NCBI RefSeq assembly: GCF_000219625.1
Contig: NC_018218.1
Span: 4,030,001-4,094,000 of the forward strand
Source of the DNA: Zymoseptoria tritici IPO323
Taxonomy: Eukaryota; Ascomycota; Dothideomycetes; Mycosphaerellales; Mycosphaerellaceae
Direction of reading: 5' to 3'
Length of the DNA: 64,000 nucleotides
The notes below the pieces were generated by a model. That model saw only the letters and a program-made list of their open reading frames with translations. It was not told where the DNA came from and did not search any database. Shown here piece by piece: positions 34,640-44,704 of the stretch (positions are counted from its first letter, which is position 1; each line of letters starts with the position of its first letter). The position numbers and the translations under genes were made by a program.

Positions 34640-35480
34640 AAAATAGCTAGTTGGATCCTACTTAATACGGAACTTGGTAAGGCTCGCGACCCTAATCGCC
34701 TGCGCGGACTCTCTCTCTCCGACGACAACAACGATAAGCTAGCGACTACATCTACTGCAGCTATCGCTCCTGCTCCTTAGCTGCCTGCCGACCTTCTCGT
34801 CTACGACAAGCCTGCTACGGCCACCTCTAAAGACTTCTGGTACATCTCCGACCTCTAATAGAACAATACCCTCGTTAGAGCATAGAGTAGCAATAAAAAC
34901 ACTAAGAAGAGCGGACGTTAGATGCTTATAAGATATAATTATGTATATAGAGTTATAGAGACGGACGAAGGTAATATAGCTCGCACGGCTCTTAGTAAGG
35001 CTCGTAGGCTAATAAAAAAAAATAGGCATTCCGGCGGTTACCGAGTGCGGCTAGTGTAAGGATCGCGGACTCGAGTGCAAGACTTCTACGACTCTCGCTG
35101 CCTGCGCTTACTGCTACTATAAGGGCAAGCCTCTATGTTTTGCTAGAGAGGAGGTAAAGATTAAGGAGGAGCCGGTAGAAAAGAAGTCTGTATTAAAGGA
35201 GGTAGTTAGCAGTATGCGAGGTAAGATAAATAAGGCGTAGGACAAGATCGCTACGTTAGAGTCGGAGGTGTCGGCGTTAAAGCGTAAGAACGGAGTTTTA
35301 AAGGGTATAAAAGGTCAGCTAAAGGCTAAGATTAAGGCTAAGCTAATTAAGGAGATTATAGATAAGGTTGATAATATGCGTAGCAAGTTAAAGGCTGCTA
35401 TTGCTAAGATTAAGCAGTCGGTATTGTAGTATTAGCGTGCTGTTAACGAGAAGTTCGGCAGACTAGGCTTAATAGATAAA
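34640..35480 (+). pseudogene. Transposon coding relic 1: cysteine cluster plus coiled coil
   Basis: The plus-strand translation over this stretch gives protein-like sequence broken by TAG/TAA codons. The upstream part reads VIETDEGNIARTALSKARRL; the next part reads CKDRGLECKTS...CAYCYYKGKPLCFA in another frame, so an indel or intron separates them. A Lys/Ala/Ile-rich heptad region ending near 35430 (KIATLESEVSALKRKNG, then AKLIKEIIDKVDNMRSKL) looks like a coiled coil. The Cys spacing resembles fungal cysteine-knuckle proteins that ride in DNA transposons. Bounds are approximate. It is the only recognised relic on the plus strand of the element. Confidence 0.55.
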
Positions 35481-35999
35481 TAGATAGATCGATTTGGCCT
35501 GCGAGCTCTCCGCGAGCCTTACGAGCCTGCACGTTAATACCCAAATAAATGCGTTAGTTGCTATATATCTCCTTAAATCCCTCGTTTTTACGCTTAAATC
35601 CCTCGTTTTTACGCTTGCGAGCCAGCCGTTTTAGCCTGCGAGCACGCCGCGAGCCATTTTTAAGGAAGAGAATTAAGATATTAAGCTATTAAGATATAAG
35701 ATATACGTTTATCGCTCCTTCTAGCTACGAGCCAGTCTATTTAGTCCGCGAGCATATAACGAGCGAGTCGTCGGTAGCGGTGTATATTAGTCCTTCTAGT
35801 TAGCCCTGCCCTTCTCGGTAAGCTTAATAGTCCTCTCGCTCCGTCTAGTGCTAACAGCTACTAGCTCGTTAACCTTCTTCTTCTTCTTTATCTTCTGCTG
35901 CTAAACGACCAGCTTAACAACCGGCTCGGCGACCTCCTCTAGCATCTCTAAACCCCCTTAATTAACAGTACTAGCGGCAGTAGTAGCAGCAGTAGTAGT
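35481..35999. other. Transposon interior, non-coding as far as seen
   Basis: This stretch holds a short direct repeat (TAAATCCCTCGTTTTTACGC twice, near 35570-35612) and many GCGAGC/GCTCGC words. I recognise no protein relic. Confidence 0.45.
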
Positions 36000-37480
36000 A
36001 GCACTGCTAGGCTCCTTCGACTTTAACTAAGGCGTTAGTATCGTCGTTGTCGCTAACGAAGAGGGCATCGTCGAGTCCGAACGGATTGCTAGCGCTAGCG
36101 TACTAGCTACTATAGAGGAAATTGTCGAAGATGTACTATTCTCCTTAGTTCGGTTCGCGGTAGCTTCCTTAGCTCTTGCTATATCGCCCGAGCTGTCTAT
36201 ATTAGGGTCGAGCAGAATGTAGTCGTTAGGCTGGCTTACTAGCGATAATTAGAGGTCGCGGCTAGTAGGGCGTTTGGAGCTAGAGCGTTGCTAAGGCAGA
36301 GGGCTAGAGTACTATAGATCCTGCGAGGAGCTAAGGGCACTACGAGCTACACGAGAACGGCTTGCGAGCCCTACAGACTGATCTGCGAGCGCCTTAATGT
36401 TGCTGCCGGACGGACTGCTAGACGGGCCTACTATAGCTATTGCAAGGTAGCGAGCCTCCGGTGCGAGCTAGCTTGCGAGCAGGTAACTCTTGCCTACGGG
36501 GATCTCCCTGCTATCGACGCTAGTGTAGCTGTTAGTCTATATGAACGGATAGTAAATAACGCCGTCCTTGTCTTTAAATACACGCCTGTTAGGATGTAGG
36601 ACAGTGCTATCGGTATGTATACTATAGCTAATTACATACTTAAATATAAGTCCGCCGTCCTTCTTTATAGAGCGTTTAAGGTGCTAATACATCTAGCCGC
36701 CGTCGTCCGCGTTCTTAGAGCTAGGCTTAAGGTCGCCTTGCTCGTTGGCCTTCTTAACGTAGATAATATAAGTAATCCGGACGTTCGCGGAAGGAGTCTT
36801 AAGGCCTGTCTTCGGATTAAAGAGCTGTAGCATCCTAAGCGTGGTGTCCGCCGTGGCGAGGTTAGTATTACCGAGCTTAACAGGCTAGCCCTTGCTATAC
36901 TCCTTCGTAAGGTGGATGTCGTAGTAGGGCTTCTGTAGCCGCTTCCTCGTAGTTATACTCTCGTTTAAGAGATACTGTAGGAAGACATTACTACGTTTCT
37001 CCGTAATAGCGTCCTTAAGAGCCGTGTCTATTGTAGCAATAGTGCCTTAGGCTAACTATGTATACTCGTTGCGGCGATTGGAATATATAGCTACTACGTC
37101 CTCGTTATCGCTTAGATCTTCTATGTCGATAGTGTCGATAGTGCACTTAATAGTAAAGACGACTAGCAATGCTACGACCTTATCGTCCTTCTTCTTAGGG
37201 CTAGCCCTGTTTCTACTCTTAGCATTAGCTAACAGCTCCCTAACACGCTTAGCCTTCTTAGCCTCCTTTAATAAGTTAGCGGTAGCGTTAGGGGTCTTGC
37301 GAGCCTTTAGCTTAGCGTCCTTCTTTATCTCTGTGTTAGTACGGCTCTACGGAATGTAAAAGCCCTCGCGAGCACTAGAGCTAGGAGGGGTAGGCTAGCG
37401 CTTGCTCGTAGGCTCGTCGTCGTCGCTCGTAGGAGCTCGTAAGGGTAGAGGGCAGCCGCAGAAGCTACAGTTTTTATCGC
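36000..37480 (-). pseudogene. Transposon coding relic 2: unknown cargo protein
   Basis: The minus strand translates to protein-like sequence interrupted by TAG/TAA. Stretches such as KRLQKPYYDIHLTKEYSKG, TLRMLQLFNPKTGLKTPSAN, RRVFKDKDGVIYYPF and DSREIPVGKSYLLAS can be read. A Lys/Ala-rich basic segment lies upstream (RTNTEIKKDAKLKARKTPNA) and a Ser-rich low-complexity part downstream. I do not recognise the family. It could be a second transposition protein or cargo. Bounds are approximate, frame continuity was not checked codon by codon, and more than one gene may be involved. Confidence 0.5.
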
Positions 37481-38091
37481 CGAGGTTAGTATAAGAGGTG
37501 TAGGGTAGAGCCGTAGGATTGCGGCAGAACTAAGGGGTAGCTATTAGACGGCTGTATATACAAGGGACGGTAGTAAGCGAGAGGAAGAGGAAGAGCAGGA
37601 GGGCGTAACCTTATATATAGCTTAGTCGAATGCAAAGCTATTAGCATAGAAGAAGTCCCTTGTGCAGTTACGCGGCTATAACTTAGCGCCCTTCGAAGGG
37701 GTCTAAAACTCCGCAAGGTTATTGCCGGCAGTAAGATAACGAGTGGTAGTATCGCGGAGGTAGAGATATGCATCTATATAGATCTTATCCTTATCGGCGT
37801 CTAGCTCGCGACTATCGAGCGTCGCCGGATAGCTACTAGCTACTAGGATATCGGAAGCCTACCGCAGAGTCGGCAGGGGAAGGTATGCAAGAAGATCTGT
37901 TAATAGTCAGCTCGCTCGCTATCGCTCGTAACGCTCGCAACGCTCGCAACGCTAGCAGCCTAAGAAGCAGGCCTGCAAGCTAATAATCCCTACACCGCCC
38001 CTAAACCCTAGCAGGCTCGCAACCGCTCGCGAGCCGCTCGTGCGTAGGGGGAATGCTCGTACGTAGGGGAATACTAACCAAATTAAGCATG

Positions 38092-39569
38092 CTAATCTGC
38101 CATCCGCTTAACACGCGGATGCTCTGCGTTAAGGTAAATTCCGCGATCCTCCACGCTATTAGGAGGGTAGTCGTAGTTGTAAGCAGGAATACTAGGCAAG
38201 TACCCTACGACTTTAGCCTGCTTTCGAATAGCGTAGTTGTTATAGTTATTAACGAACTGCTCGACCGTAAACTAGAGGATTAGAACGTAGACCGTAAGGA
38301 ATGCTACGCGGTTAGCCCTACTATCCTTACTATAGAGCTCTTTATTGCGAAGCCGGTAGAAGGCATTACGCCATCGATTCCATGCTACAGCTGCACTAAG
38401 ACCCCAGAAGCGCTCGATCGTTTAATTGCCCTTGCTCGTTATATACCAGAAGCTATTACGGAACTTAATACTCTAACCCTCCTAAAGTTTACGGCAAAAG
38501 AGGTGTATATTAGCTATTAATAGCGTCTCTATGCCGTAATCCGCTCGCATAATCTATAGAAGTTAGCAGAGCTGCGAGCATAGGACGTACGGTAACGAGC
38601 CTACCTTCGGCGTAAAGCCAAGTTCTCGGACTGTATCTAAATACTACTTAGAGACCGAGAAGACTGTCTTAGCTATAGTGCCTACGTAGATCTAAATAAT
38701 CTTCCGTATGTATACATCGATATAGGCGTAGAAGCAGATGCTAAAGGTCTCGAACTTATAGTAGGCATCTACCGACCATATATAATTAGGACCCTTAGCC
38801 TTTAGACGACTGTGCTAGACGTCCTTACAACTACCCTTCCGGCGGCGAGCATCATAGCCTGCAGGATTAAGGGAATACGAGATCTTAGCTATGCGATCCC
38901 TACGAGCAAAGGAGCGTTAGCGTACAAGCTAGGCGAGGGAGTTTACGAGCAAGGGAAGCAGCGTAAATTGTAGTTTACGAGCGGACGAATCTAGCCTACG
39001 AGCGGACGAATCCAGCCTACGAGCGGACGCATCTAGCCTACGAGCGGACGCATCCAGCTTGCGAGCGTGTATACAGACCTTCTAATAATATTATATTCCT
39101 TCCGCAGGTGCCTTACTAATCGTTTGTATCTAAAGTTATCTAGTGCACTACCCTTAATCGTCCCCTCTAACACTATCTAGATAACCTTATCGTGTTTAGG
39201 CTGCTTATGTCTTAGGATCGTTCGATACAAGCCTAGTCGCTTCCGAACCCTCCGCAGCTGCGTTATTAATAGTTAAAAACCGTCCTTCTTTAAGCACCTT
39301 AATAGCATCTTATCCTTAATATCCTATTGCTAGAAGAGCTCCTTAATCCTAGTACTTAATAGAGCCTAGTATTCCTAATCTTAACACACCTTTAGCTGCG
39401 TTAACAGCTCCTATCTCGCTAGTATCCTTCGGAACGTACGAGGCTCGATATATACGTTCTTCTCGTTCCTTAGCTAATCGATAACTTCGCTATAAGTCTA
39501 CTCGGAGACTCTAAGTAGGAGCTTAATCTCGGCTTAGAGGTAGTCGATATTAAGGGCGGTTCGTAGCAT
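38092..39569 (-). pseudogene. Transposase relic with DDE integrase core
   Basis: From an ATG at 39569 the minus strand reads a helical N-terminal part (MLRTALNIDYL, then FRRILAR, VRKRLGLYRTILRHK), ending YNIIRR near 39080. The catalytic part lies in another frame from about 38940 to a TAG at 38092: RRDRIAKISYSLNPAGYDA, PNYIWSVDAYYKFETF, YIDVYIRK, RADYGIETLLIANIHLFC, TIERFWG. Asp at 38769, Asp at 38541 and Glu at 38415 share one frame and give a D-76-D-42-E spacing. The WSVDG-type start, followed by Y.KFET, is typical of fungal integrase-core transposases. Most in-frame stops fall where Gln is expected. The frame change at 38.94-39.08 kb coincides with a tandem repeat and could be an intron. 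Dead as it stands. Confidence 0.85.
38976..39059. repeat. Tandem repeat, four 21-bp units inside the transposase region
   Basis: The unit TACGAGCGGACGAATCTAGCC occurs four times in a row, varying only at the A/C-A and T/C positions. It lies between the two halves of the transposase, probably in an intron or a local insertion. Read on the minus strand in the catalytic frame it would encode a seven-residue repeat (LDASARR), which I regard as coincidental. Confidence 0.85.
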
Positions 39570-39731
39570 TATAGGGCGGCGAGGACGGTAAGGGTAGCGA
39601 GGGCGGCGAGGGCGGTAAGGGTAGTAATTAAAGGAAGAAGAAGAACGCTGTTGCGAGCAAGAGAGGTAGACGTTGCGAGCGCTTAGTAAGCGTTAGCAGA
39701 GCAACATCGCAATAGCGATAAAACGAGGTTT

Positions 39732-39776
39732 TGAGAAATGAGGTGTAGTGACCTACTGCCACATATAGGACACGAT
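39732..39776 (-). repeat. Right terminal inverted repeat (45 bp)
   Basis: Exact inverted copy of 34328-34372, ending TATAGGACACGAT. Both copies lack visible mutations although the interior is heavily mutated. Confidence 0.95.
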
Positions 39777-39782
39777 CATAAG
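39777..39782. repeat. Right target-site duplication CATAAG
   Basis: Direct copy of 34322-34327 immediately outside the right inverted repeat. Confidence 0.85.
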
Positions 39783-40260
39783 GTGCTGACATAACGGCAC
39801 GAGACGAACGAGCGGGAGAGCTTCAGCGACTTCAAAACCCCGCCGAAGCCGCTGATCAGTGAGCAGAACAAGAGCACATTTCAACCAAGCATTTCTAGCC
39901 TTCAAACAGAACCTGCGAGGAAATTTCCAGATCAAAAATCTCCAGCCCTGTCATCGGCAATAGAAAGGCGGCGGATCTTCGACGGCAAGTCGGCACCGTT
40001 ACGCCATTGTTTTGGACCGATCAAAGCCGCCCTCGCGTGCCGTATCGATAACAGAAAGATCTTGACCAGATCTCGCTCTTTTTCTTCGTTCCCGTGTCGT
40101 TTTACTGCTCTCATATCCACTGACTCGTATCTCTTGTATACTTTGTTCGTCCCGAAGCAACGAGACCACCGCACATGGTTATGCCAGATATCTGAAAGAT
40201 ACAGACATTGGATAACACACTTCAAAAGAGACCGTCCTGCGGGATCGCGCCACAACAGTC
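39783..40260. other. Promoter side of the DHA1 transporter gene, no gene seen
   Basis: This 478-bp stretch between the transposon and the transporter ATG has normal base composition, in contrast to the element. It should contain the transporter promoter. The transposon may have displaced more distal control sequence. Confidence 0.45.
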
Positions 40261-42502
40261 ATGAACGAAGAAGATAGAAGGATGAAAGAGCTGGAGAGGG
40301 AGGCGAGTCCAGATCGCTTTGGAGGGCAACAAAGCTCATCGTCTGCAGTGGGGGCTGGAACAGAGCAGACGGAGGAGAGAAGAGAGGCTATGTCGCGCAC
40401 GGTCACAGCGTCGACGATGTCCTCGTCAGCGTCTTCCTCGTCTGGCGAATCGATTGAAAGAGAGGAGATTGGTGTATCAAGAGTCACAACACAACCAGAT
40501 CTGGAACGACATCCCACGGCATTGTCTCGCATTCAAACAGGACGAAGCATTCATTCCGCCACGATCGGGGCGAGTATACGGAGCAGGACCACGACAAGGC
40601 ATAGCAAGACGCCGTTGCCACCCTTTGGTGCTGGAAAGGACTATCCTCCTCTACTCCCCGATCGCGAAGAGTACGTGGTGGAATTTGACGGACCCGACGA
40701 TCCATTGCATGCTCAGAACTGGCCACTTTCGAAGAAGCTGCCGGTCTGCATTACTCTGGGCTATGTCACGTTGGTTGCGTCTTTTGGATCTTCGATCTTC
40801 TCGGCAGCTTTGGGCCGGGTAGCTGCAGAGTTCAATTTATCGACAGAGGTATCCGTCTTGGGTGTCAGTTTGTATGTTCTCGGATTCGCTACAGGTAAGC
40901 AAATACCACCAGTCTATCCCTTCAATCAAGCTGACCTTCTAGGTCCATTGATGTGGGCGCCCGCTTCTGAGTTGTATGGCCGCAAGAAACCCCTTCTCAT
41001 CTCATCCTTTGGATTCTCGATTTTCAACATTGCCGTGGCTGTTGCAAAGGACTCTCAGACTATTTTCATTTGCCGATTCTTTGCAGGTAAGTTCTTGAGA
41101 GGTTTCAAAGCCTGCGGCGTTCGAGATTCACTTGGGCTGTGCCAAGCCCTGGCTTGTCGTCCGAAGGTTCAAGCACCGCTAATCCTTAAACCATTTGATG
41201 TAGGTCTCTTTGGCGCCTGTCCGTTGACTTGCGTCGGTGCAGTGTTTGCAGACATGTTCTCGAATCGGCAGCGAGGTCTTGCCATTACTGTGTTCTCAAT
41301 GACAGTTTTCTCGGGTATGCCTCGTTTACAAATCCTGGCTGTTACTTCACAGCATACTGACCACTCCTCGTAGGTCCTCTCCTCGCGCCGTTCATCGGCG
41401 GCTTCATCACAATGTCGTACCTGGGGTGGCGTTGGACTGAGTACATCACTGCTATCATGGGCTTCCTCGGTCTCGGACTGAGCCTCATCTTCCTCGAGGA
41501 GACATATCCGCCTGTTATACTTTGTAATAAGGCGGCCGACTTGCGCCGCCGCACACGTAATTGGGGAATACACGGAAAGGTCTGCTCTTATACCTCCCCG
41601 TCCGAGCCATTGCTGACCCTCCCGCCCCTTTTTAGCAAGAGGAGATCGAAATCGACCTCCGCGAGCTTTTGGAGAAGAACTTGAGCAGACCTCTGCGCAT
41701 GCTCATCACAGAGCCCATCGTGCTCTTGATCAGCATCTATATGGCGTTCATCTATGGGCTTCTTTATTTGTTCTTGACTTTCTACCCGATCGTCTTTCAA
41801 CAAATCCATGGCTTCAACGCTGGCGTCGGGGGCTTGCCATTCCTCGGGATGATCGTTGGAGAGATCCTTGCTGGTGTCCTCATGATCGTACTGCAACCCT
41901 CATACAATCGCAAACTCGTTGCGAACAACAACGTTCCTATTCCCGAATGGCGTCTGCCTCCGGCCATCGCTGGTGGAGTCTCTTTCGCCATTGGATTGTT
42001 CTGGTTCGGTTGGACAGGATTTCGAGCAGACATTCACTGGATCGTCCCAACCCTGAGCGGTCTCTGTACTGGGTTCGGACTGATGGCCATTTTCCTTCAG
42101 TGCTTGAACTACCTCATCGACAGCTACTTGATGTTCGCAGCCAGTGCGATAGGAGCCAATGCTTTTCTGAGATCATTGGCAGGTGCCGGTAAGTTCTTGG
42201 AGGCTATTCCAGGTCTCAGTGTACAGGGCCCTGTTGTCTAAGCATGGCTGACCCACATCTGCTGTTTAGGTTTTCCCTTATTTGCTAGACAAATGATCAC
42301 TGGTATGGGAGTGCAGTGGGCTGGTACTTTGCTTGGGTGCATTGCTGTCATCCTTGTACCGATGCCGGTATACTTCTGGCTGCGAGGAGCGAAGATTCGC
42401 GAGCGAAGCAGCTTCGCACCGACGTTGCCTGCAGCTACCGGTGCGATGAGCGATAAGCTTGACTCTGATCTTGAGAAGTCGGAGTCGGAAAGAGGATTGT
42501 AA
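40261..42502 (+). CDS. MFS drug/polyamine:H+ antiporter (DHA1 family)
   Basis: Six exons, 40261-40894, 40943-41086, 41204-41314, 41374-41579, 41636-42188 and 42270-42502, give 626 residues. It is a twelve-helix plasma-membrane exporter. A Ser/Thr/Arg-rich cytosolic N-terminus of about 135 residues leads to the typical WPLSKKLPVCITLGYVTL entry to helix 1. The loop 2-3 motif GPLMWAPASELYGRKKP is intact across intron 1. FFAGLFGACPLTCVGAVFAD follows intron 2 and SGPLLAPFIGGF follows intron 3. The C-terminal half has the paired helices and the fungal tail YGARIRERS-like LRGAKIRERSSFAP. The closest known type is the TPO1/FLU1-like polyamine and azole exporters; substrate is inferred. It is convergent with the PITH gene. 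Confidence 0.93.
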
Positions 42503-42713
42503 ACCCTGTCTGGCACGCTGCTGTTGCTCGCGTTGCCTGTGTGGAGTCGAGATTGATCTGAAGAATTTGAGTGAGGAAAAGATACCCTACGCTTGGTGGC
42601 ACGTTTGTTTTAGCAAGGCGTTGGTCGAAGCAGCTGTCAGCGTTCAGCTGCTGGGCATGAATACAAGCATGTAAAATGAAGTCATGTTCTGGGCCCTTCT
42701 GCCTCGCTGCCAA

Positions 42714-43400
42714 CTACGTCCCCTGCCTGCCTCCAGCGCCGCTGATATCGCTACCCAGTCTCTCTCCCACTCCCGCAGGAAGCTGGTGATCTTTGGGATT
42801 CGCCGCAGCCTCATACAAGAAGTTCACCGGCTCACGACTGAGCTTCATCCACTCTCCTTTAAATCCCAAATAGCTTATCCGCGTCTCATCCTCCTCGCCT
42901 TGCGACCAGTTGTCTTCGAAGAAAAGGTCTAATGACCGCACAGTGTTGAATAACGCTCTCTTCACCGGCACTTCTTGCACGTCGTTCGACTGCGCCAGTT
43001 CCAATGTCTGTGTCGGCTGCAAATCCGCCGCCGTACTGAAGTCCAGCCCATCACGATTGACGTAAACCTTCAATGTCATCGGCGCGGAGTCCGTCGTGGA
43101 GGTGCGTATCAAGATGCTGTGTAGCCGTATCTGCGCCGTGAATGGGATGTGCATCAGAAGTTGCTCGTCCGCATCCGAGACCAGCTCCGGCGTAGGCTCT
43201 AGTCTTTCCGTCCAAGTCTTTTGTACGATTTTGGATCCTACTCTGGACTCTGCTTCGTTCAGTGTGTTGATGGCGCTAAAGTCGATTTGCTCGTAGATGT
43301 GGTTTTGCAAAGCCGGAGTGAGGTCGTCGGTATGATCGTGCGCGGCACCTTCGGAGTGGTCGTGGCCGTGATGGCCATGTTCATCGTGGCAATGCGACAT
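42714..43400 (-). CDS. PITH-domain protein (PITHD1-like)
   Basis: Intronless, 228 residues. A His/Asp-rich N-terminus (MSHCHDEHGHHGHDHSEG) could bind metal and is typical of this family. The PITH (proteasome-interacting thioredoxin C-terminal) beta-sandwich follows: YEQIDFSAINTLNE, LLMHIPFTAQIRLHSILI, MTLKVYVNRDGLDFSTA and RISYLGFKGEWM near the end. In other species PITH proteins associate with the 26S proteasome. The frame extends upstream, but the ATG at 43400 is chosen because the His-rich start is conserved and the upstream residues are not family-like. The gene ends 211 bp from the end of the convergent transporter. Confidence 0.92.
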   Translation of the reverse strand: MSHCHDEHGHHGHDHSEGAAHDHTDDLTPALQNHIYEQIDFSAINTLNEAESRVGSKIVQKTWTERLEPTPELVSDADEQLLMHIPFTAQIRLHSILIRTSTTDSAPMTLKVYVNRDGLDFSTAADLQPTQTLELAQSNDVQEVPVKRALFNTVRSLDLFFEDNWSQGEEDETRISYLGFKGEWMKLSREPVNFLYEAAANPKDHQLPAGVGERLGSDISGAGGRQGT

Positions 43401-43750
43401 GATCAAAGTGTACTTATCTTCAAGTATTGCCGGTCGAACGTGGGAGTCGACATGAAAGAAGTGGTGACTACATTCTTGCGTTGATTCAAAGATGGAAACA
43501 TATAGACTCGGCGAGACGACATGAAGCATTTACATGACTAATCACGAACGATCCCCTCCAGATGCGAGGAAGCACAGAAGGGCACAAGGTATGTTCACAG
43601 GGCATGTGCTACTAGAGACCGAGGACGAAGTGAAAAAGAGATCGATACTGCTCAGCAAAACAGCCTTGGGTATCACAACTCCGCCACCAGATGCAAGCCT
43701 TGCCAACGCTATGCCTCGTACCAAAACGGATGATCTCAAAATGTCCACGT

Positions 43751-44479
43751 CTATGCAGCCATCGGCTCCGCGGCCTGCCGTCTTGCCGCCTTCTCTCTTG
43801 TTGCCGGCAGCGCATCTGGAGCATTTGGTAGCTCGTCCTTCGTGAGAGACGGAGCATCTGGCATGCTTTGAACGCCACGAGCCTCTCGTTCCATCGCCTC
43901 GAGCTCATCTTCAACGTCATCCTCATCTTCGCTTGATATCTTACCACTGAGCATATCGTTGATTTCCTACAGAGGGTCTTTAGCATGTGCCTCGTCAAGA
44001 CGAGCATAGCATAACTCACCTGTTGATATGCTCGAGCCTCCTCGCTCTCACTCAGTATCATCTCCACCTTCTCCAACCCTCCCATCTCTTTGTGAATCTC
44101 CTTCAATACTGACGTGCCCTGTTGTAAACCGAACAGGACGTCTTTCTGTATCAGCGCAAACTCGACATCGCTCGTGAGCGCCTGCAGTTGTGCCAGTTGT
44201 TGATCCGTTTTCGATAACAGCGATTCTTGATATTTCTTCCTTCGCAGCGCAAGCAATGCCTTCCCCTTATGACCTGAACGTAGACATTCTTTCGCAATCT
44301 CCGTCTCGCGCGTCGTGATCGTGGTTATGCGCTTCTGGTACTGGTGGAGTTTATCGCGTTGGTTCTTCAGATCGAGTATCGCCCTAGTTGCGTTCAGCTC
44401 GGGAGACTGCGTGCGGGATGTCCGACATGTCGTACTTGTCCTGGGCTGAGATCTTATTCGAACTGCTCGAGTTTCCCAT
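43751..44479 (-). CDS. VPS20: ESCRT-III subunit VPS20 (CHMP6)
   Basis: Three exons, 44436-44479, 44020-44383 and 43751-43966, give 207 residues. The N-terminus MGNSSSSNKIS carries Gly2 for myristoylation, which anchors Vps20 to endosomes. The basic Snf7-type helix reads AILDLKNQRDKLHQYQKRI and continues RKKYQESLLSKTDQQLAQL; the helix VEFALIQKDVLFGLQQG is diagnostic. The acidic C-terminal part (EINDMLSGKISSEDEDDVEDELEAM) holds the autoinhibitory and MIM-like region. Vps20 nucleates Snf7 filaments in multivesicular body sorting. Exon 1 is short and its splice (GACAA/GTACGA...AACTAG/G) was chosen because it restores K-AILDLK. Its 5' end faces RIX7. Confidence 0.94.
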
Positions 44480-44704
44480 GGTGTTGTCGATGGCGAGGAT
44501 CTGTTCCTCGAATACTCCCTGCTGGACTCCATCGCTGCTTGGCAAATGATCGTCGTCATGCCGAGCGATAAGCGGGACCGATAAGAGCTGCGCAGTGGAC
44601 CTGGGGAGAATTTTTTGGCCCCCACCTTGACTCACTTCGTCTCTCTCTCAAGAAAGTGCGGACCATGTCTCTCGAGCTTTCTACAGCTCGACCAAAACGC
44701 AACA
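44480..44704. promoter_or_regulatory. Shared divergent promoter region, VPS20 / RIX7
   Basis: Only 225 bp separate the two start codons, so both promoters are confined here. No specific factor site is identified. Confidence 0.5.

Larger units (their letters stand above)
34328..39776 (-). mobile_element. Complete but RIP-decayed DNA transposon, 5,449 bp
   Basis: Perfect 45-bp terminal inverted repeats flanked by a 6-bp direct repeat (CATAAG) define both ends exactly. Inside, codons that should be glutamine read TAG or TAA again and again on both coding strands, and TA dinucleotides are common. This is the CpA-to-TpA pattern of repeat-induced point mutation, a genome defence that hits duplicated DNA. 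The main relic is a minus-strand transposase with a DDE integrase core; two further coding relics flank it. A DDE integrase core plus a 6-bp duplication recalls the eukaryotic IS3-like (IS3EU) group, but I cannot confirm that. Oriented by the transposase. It lies between MSH5 and a transporter gene, neither of which is broken. Confidence 0.93.

Noticed and set aside
37486..37773. Open minus-strand frame of 95 codons within the transposon
   Set aside because: Part of a mutated coding relic or its flank; not an intact gene.
38976..39059. CRISPR-like array
   Set aside because: Units are directly adjacent with no unique spacers; this is an ordinary tandem repeat in a eukaryotic transposon.
40319..40822. 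167-codon plus-strand frame in the transporter's first exon
   Set aside because: Alternate-frame shadow of the Ser/Arg-rich N-terminus.
44615..44704. Upstream extension of the RIX7 frame
   Set aside because: It begins without an ATG and is not family-like; the first in-frame ATG is at 44705.
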